A stretch of DNA of 8,927 bases from contig JBNKEI010000064.1 of the NCBI GenBank assembly GCA_050288705.1, positions 1 through 8,927 on the forward strand, read 5' to 3'. Shown piece after piece: positions 6,088-8,927 of this stretch. The position numbers were made by a program, and so were the translations under genes. The notes under the pieces are model-generated. The model saw only the letters and a program-made list of their open reading frames with translations. It searched no databases and had not been told where the DNA came from. The stretch is from JBNKEI01 sp050288705. Lineage in GTDB: Bacteria > Myxococcota > Myxococcia > Myxococcales > UBA5297. The stretch's first letter is position 1, and every line of letters begins with the position of its first letter.

Positions 6088-7317
6088 ATGAAAACACTCG
6101 TGGGAGTCTTGCTGCCTCTACTTTTCCTGTTCGCCTGTGGTGACAGTGATTCTCCTCCTTCTGTGACTCCAGCACCCGAGCAACTGATCATCACGAGTTC
6201 CCCCGGAGATCTGGGCATTTTTGACCCTTCAGTAACGCGTGACCCGACTACAGGTCGTATGTGGATGAGTTATTCCTCAGTGGATACCTCCCCCAATTAT
6301 TCCTCGCAGGTTTACTGGGCGGTCTCAATTCGTCTGGCTTATTCCGATGACAACGGAGTCAGTTGGCAAGATGCAGGGGAAATAGCACCAGCAGTTGAAA
6401 GAACAGATTTTGGGCCAATGGCTTCTACAACACCTTCGATTCCGGCAAATAGCAGCGGTTTCTGGCAAAACGAAACCTCGTCGTTGGTCTATGAGCCTGG
6501 GGCGCTGGCAGGAGAAGAATGGAAATTGATCTGGTTCCAGTATTTACACGCAGATCAGTCATCCTTGTTCGGCGACTATAGTTGGATCGCGATGAAGATG
6601 GCCTCAACACCTCAGGGTCTGGTTGCAGCGACGCCGATTAAATTGTTTGGGGGTGCGGGTCTGCAAGCAGATAATAACAATACCGCGACACCGCTGTTTT
6701 CTCCTATCGGGACGACACCCGCAATTCAGCTAAACACCGGTATAACTCCAACACCGGGAGGTCCTGATCCGGCCGAATTGAACTGGTGTATTTTTCTCGA
6801 GCCTGGCCTGCTTGCCACGAACAGCACACTGCATATGAGTATGTACTGTGCCGATGCTTCCTCTATACCTGCAACAGGAGGCGTGACTGAGTACGTGGTT
6901 CATTTCAGTTGCAACAGCCCGTGCAATATCACCAATGCAGCAAGCTGGAAATACCTTGGACGATTGTTAACGCCAAGGGATGCGCAGGCCGATACCGGCG
7001 ATCACCATTTTCAGGCTCCGGCGTTAATTGAAAAGAGCGGTAAAATCTATCTGACCGTCACACCGGTGGATACAACAGCGGGGGATCGCTACAACGGTTG
7101 CAGGGTGTACGAGTTTGTTGATCCGAACAGTAACCAGCTACTGCGCAGCGCTGGCCAGCTTGTCGAACGGACACGTGTCTATGGCGATGCAGATACCCAT
7201 CATGGTGCCTGTGATGCCTATAGCGGGTTGGAGGGCGGTTTTTTGTTAAGCCAGTTAAAAACGCCCGGAACAGAAGATATGTTTTCGATTTACAAAAGCC
7301 AGGTGAGCTTGCCTTAG
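6088..7317 (+). CDS. Sialidase-like beta-propeller lipoprotein
   Basis: Secreted lipoprotein of 409 residues. Residues 1-17 are a signal peptide ending in the lipobox LFAC (C17), and the residue after Cys is Gly, which in Gram-negatives favours transport to the outer membrane. The mature part looks like a sialidase-fold beta-propeller: FDPSVTRDPTTGRMWMSYSS, then an exact Asp-box SDDNGVSW (residues 86-93), then repeated strand-turn blades. Six cysteines outside the lipobox (in NWCIF, MYCAD, FSCNSPCN, NGCRV, GACDA) could pair as disulfides. Catalytic residues are not identifiable, so it may be a glycosidase or a sugar-binding surface protein. The start was set at 6088 because AGGGG at 6078-6082 sits 5 nt before it and the signal peptide begins there; the GTG at 6061 in frame lacks a clear ribosome binding site. 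It stands alone between its own promoter and terminator. Confidence 0.82.
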   Translation: MKTLVGVLLPLLFLFACGDSDSPPSVTPAPEQLIITSSPGDLGIFDPSVTRDPTTGRMWMSYSSVDTSPNYSSQVYWAVSIRLAYSDDNGVSWQDAGEIAPAVERTDFGPMASTTPSIPANSSGFWQNETSSLVYEPGALAGEEWKLIWFQYLHADQSSLFGDYSWIAMKMASTPQGLVAATPIKLFGGAGLQADNNNTATPLFSPIGTTPAIQLNTGITPTPGGPDPAELNWCIFLEPGLLATNSTLHMSMYCADASSIPATGGVTEYVVHFSCNSPCNITNAASWKYLGRLLTPRDAQADTGDHHFQAPALIEKSGKIYLTVTPVDTTAGDRYNGCRVYEFVDPNSNQLLRSAGQLVERTRVYGDADTHHGACDAYSGLEGGFLLSQLKTPGTEDMFSIYKSQVSLP

Positions 7318-7472
7318 GATGCGCCAGGAGACAAACCAGTATTACTATGACAGCCAAACGTTGCCAAAGAATATAGAAGAGGAGCAAATGGAATATACCA
7401 ATTCCCGTAAATGAGCTTCTTTTTACCCTCGAAGGTCACTGTGAACCCCTGTATTTCTAAAAAATAAAAAAA

Positions 7473-7499
7473 CCTTCCTCGGGGATGGTGTATTTTTTT
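7473..7499 (+). terminator. Probable terminator after the lipoprotein gene
   Basis: CCTTCC (7473-7478) pairs with GGATGG (7483-7488) except one T-T mismatch, around a TCGG tetraloop, followed by tgta and seven T residues. An A-tract precedes the stem, so it could also work on the other strand. It lies 155 nt after the lipoprotein stop and 88 nt before the next gene. Confidence 0.5.
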
Positions 7500-7532
7500 A
7501 ATGGTACTGAAATTAAGGGACTGGACTAATTT

Positions 7533-7561
7533 TTGCTAAAGTGTTTTCAGCGTACTCTAAA
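7533..7561 (+). promoter_or_regulatory. Candidate promoter of the SIR2-RNase H ORF
   Basis: TTGCTA (7533-7538) and TCTAAA (7556-7561) with a 17-nt spacer, each 4 of 6 to consensus, about 20-25 nt before the ATG at 7587. Confidence 0.4.
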
Positions 7562-7586
7562 GTAACCAGAAAAGGGGCGGTAATAA

Positions 7587-8699
7587 ATGGGGAACATTGC
7601 AATCCCGGGCGGCCTCGATCTGAATGAGTTAAAAACGCTAGGGTTTAACGAGACTAATCTGAAACGCTTGCAAAAACAATTGCGTACCTCACTGGGTGTC
7701 ATTCCTTTTGTCGGCGCGGGACTTTCAATTCCATTTGGTTACAAAGGGTGGAGTAATTTTTTGCTTTACTATGCACGTCAGGTAGGAATTGATTCTACTG
7801 TTAAGGAACAGCTTGATACAGGCAAATTTGAAGATGCAGGGGATGAGGTAAGCAAGGCGCTTGGCGAACGACAATTTCAAAACATCATAGAACAGGAATT
7901 TGGTGATGATAAACTTGTCGGTAAACTAGATGGCGACTTATTCGACAATAGCGTGGTTTCTGTCCTGCCAAGTCTGGCACGCGGCGCTGTTATTAATACA
8001 AATTTCGATCATCTGCTCGAGCAAGTGTTCGAGCGCGCAAAATCGAAATTCGAGCATGTAGTATGGGGTGCAAAAGCAACATGTGCTTATTCGGCGCTGA
8101 CTCAAGACAAACGGTTTTTTAAACTAGTGAAGACTTCGTTTATATATCGAGTCATGCAACAACGCATCCTATTATGCAATCATATGAACGAACTTATGCT
8201 ATTTACCGATGGAAGTATGAATCAGAAGGCAAATGTCGGATATGGGGCTTACCTGGTCGTGGCTGAATACGGTCTTTCATTGGATGTTCTGAAGTCTCAG
8301 GTGAAGGTGCGAAGATTTGAGAATACGTCTTCAACAAAATTGGAATTGCAGACGTTGTTATGGGCACTCAGTGATATTGATGTAAATGGGCGTAAGGTGA
8401 CTGTATATACGGATTCTCAAAACATCATGGGGCTGCCGGGAAGACGGGATTGGTTAGAGAAAAACGATTATCGTTCAAGGAAAAACAAGCGTCTTGAAAA
8501 TTACAAGCTCTATCAGGAATTTTATGAAATGACAGATCAGGCGGACTGTGAATTTGTTAAAGTGGGCGGACATCAGACTTCAAGTCTGAAAAATGAAATT
8601 GATTGGCTCTTTACACTGGTCGATAGAGCTTCCAGGAGAGCACTGAGGGAGATGATCCATTCTGTCGCATTAATTGACATAGAGTCAAATTTGACTTAA
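7587..8699 (+). CDS. Truncated SIR2-like domain joined in frame to an RNase HI-like domain
   Basis: A 370-residue ORF of two unrelated halves. Residues 35-178 are a SIR2_2-type NAD-binding domain: FVGAGLSIPFG (41-51, the GAGxS nucleotide motif) and INTNFDHLLEQVF (136-148, the TN[YF]D motif with N139 and D141). In related antiphage SIR2 proteins this region continues ALxQDxRF-LKxHGD, with an essential His. Here QDKRFFKL breaks into VKTSF at residue 181 (about base 8126), so the His and the rest of the domain are missing. Residues 200-355 form an RNase HI-like domain with D208 (FTDGS), E253 (KLELQ), D276 (YTDSQ), H329 (GGHQ) and D339 or D346, so its metal site looks complete. Residues 181-199 belong to neither family. 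ATG 7587 follows GGGGCGG at 6-nt spacing. The RNase H part has its own ATG at 8184 (M200) and could be a separate gene. Loss of NADase activity is inferred, not shown. Confidence 0.8.
   Translation: MGNIAIPGGLDLNELKTLGFNETNLKRLQKQLRTSLGVIPFVGAGLSIPFGYKGWSNFLLYYARQVGIDSTVKEQLDTGKFEDAGDEVSKALGERQFQNIIEQEFGDDKLVGKLDGDLFDNSVVSVLPSLARGAVINTNFDHLLEQVFERAKSKFEHVVWGAKATCAYSALTQDKRFFKLVKTSFIYRVMQQRILLCNHMNELMLFTDGSMNQKANVGYGAYLVVAEYGLSLDVLKSQVKVRRFENTSSTKLELQTLLWALSDIDVNGRKVTVYTDSQNIMGLPGRRDWLEKNDYRSRKNKRLENYKLYQEFYEMTDQADCEFVKVGGHQTSSLKNEIDWLFTLVDRASRRALREMIHSVALIDIESNLT
8118..8146 (+). promoter_or_regulatory. Possible junction promoter before the RNase H half
   Basis: TTTAAA (8118-8123) and TATATA (8141-8146), 17 nt apart, each 4 of 6 to consensus, lie exactly across the SIR2/RNase H junction and 38 nt before the internal ATG at 8184. 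AT-rich DNA gives such matches by chance, and the internal ATG lacks a clear ribosome binding site. Confidence 0.25.
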
Positions 8700-8706
8700 A
8701 GTCAAA
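8683..8706. repeat. Interlocking palindromes at the RNase H stop
   Basis: Three AGTCAAA-type 7-mers alternate in orientation: AGTCAAA (8683-8689), TTTGACT (8690-8696) and AGTCAAA (8700-8706). They form a perfect 14-bp palindrome (8683-8696) and an overlapping 15-bp palindrome with a single central base (8691-8705), across the stop codon at 8697-8699. No T-run follows on the plus strand, so a DNA-binding site or a recombination scar fits better than a terminator. Confidence 0.6.
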
Positions 8707-8784
8707 CGGCTCTACGAAAAGCAGCCATGCGGCGCTCGTCGGCACCGGTGAGCAGACGGAAGTATGCTAAAATGACGAATTCTT

Positions 8785-8927
8785 TTAAAGAGCGATCGGC
8801 TCTGATAAGTCTTTCGAATGCAATCCTGTCATTTTCGTGAGCGTCGCGATGTCAGAGCAGGCAGCTAGATAAAGCTGTTCAGTGTTTTTGATACCAGCCT
8901 TTTCCAGCTTAGCAAGCGTGTTCTTAT
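8785..8927 (-). CDS. Partial minus-strand ORF with helix-hairpin-helix look
   Basis: The frame is open from the window edge to TAA at 8785-8787 and gives 46 residues. They start NTLAKLEKAGIKNTEQLYLA and then read CSDIATLTKMTGLHSKDL. The pattern LxKAGIxNxEQL...LxxxTGL is that of helix-hairpin-helix DNA-binding repeats (DUF4332 or alpha-CTD style), but the gene's beginning lies outside the window. A second minus-strand frame (8851 down to a stop at 8702) overlaps it and also reads like protein (ENDRIAFERLIRADRSLKEF), so the true frame or a frameshift is unresolved. Confidence 0.4.
   Translation of the reverse strand, partial: KNTLAKLEKAGIKNTEQLYLAACSDIATLTKMTGLHSKDLSEPIAL

Noticed and set aside
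7388..7414. Eight-codon ORF (MEYTNSRK) after AGAGGAG
   Set aside because: It has a good ribosome binding site but is too short to support, lies upstream of the terminator with no downstream gene to regulate, and may be chance or a gene remnant.

Overview
The window looks like chromosomal DNA from a Gram-negative bacterium, most likely a plant-polymer-degrading gammaproteobacterium. The evidence is a cellulase-expansin enzyme with an Asn/Asp-rich linker, a twin-arginine-exported molybdoenzyme with a NapH/NapG-type membrane electron donor, a lipoprotein with an outer-membrane-type lipobox, and SIR2 and RNase H type accessory genes. The genus cannot be fixed from this stretch.

Layout. Positions 2-979 (+) hold the 3' part of a secreted GH5 cellulase fused through a low-complexity linker to a two-domain expansin, closed by a clear intrinsic terminator (1007-1038). 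A small DUF4177-like gene follows (1145-1354, +). On the minus strand a two-gene operon runs from about 5134 to 1450: first a single-chain NapH-NapG-like membrane iron-sulfur protein with motifs for six [4Fe-4S] clusters, then, 28 bp later, a Tat-exported molybdopterin oxidoreductase. Together they would pass electrons from the quinone pool through the membrane protein to a periplasmic bis-MGD enzyme of unknown substrate.

Positions 5171-6004 are a gene graveyard upstream of that operon. They hold a frameshifted fragment of a second NapH-like gene, a truncated PD-(D/E)XK nuclease/transposase start with a good ribosome binding site, and a 22-bp direct repeat (21/22 identical) of the sequence just upstream of the intact NapH-like gene. 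A diverged duplicate of the operon's 5' end, later broken by insertion and deletion, explains these pieces.

From 6028 the plus strand carries a beta-propeller lipoprotein gene (6088-7317) with a good sigma70-like promoter. After a probable terminator comes a 370-codon ORF (7587-8699) that joins the front of a SIR2-like domain, cut exactly where its catalytic His motif should be, to a complete RNase HI-like domain. It is either a chimera made by deletion or an unusual SIR2-RNase H fusion, and it is the most interesting object in the window. The last 230 bases hold interlocking palindromes and a partial minus-strand reading frame with a helix-hairpin-helix look.
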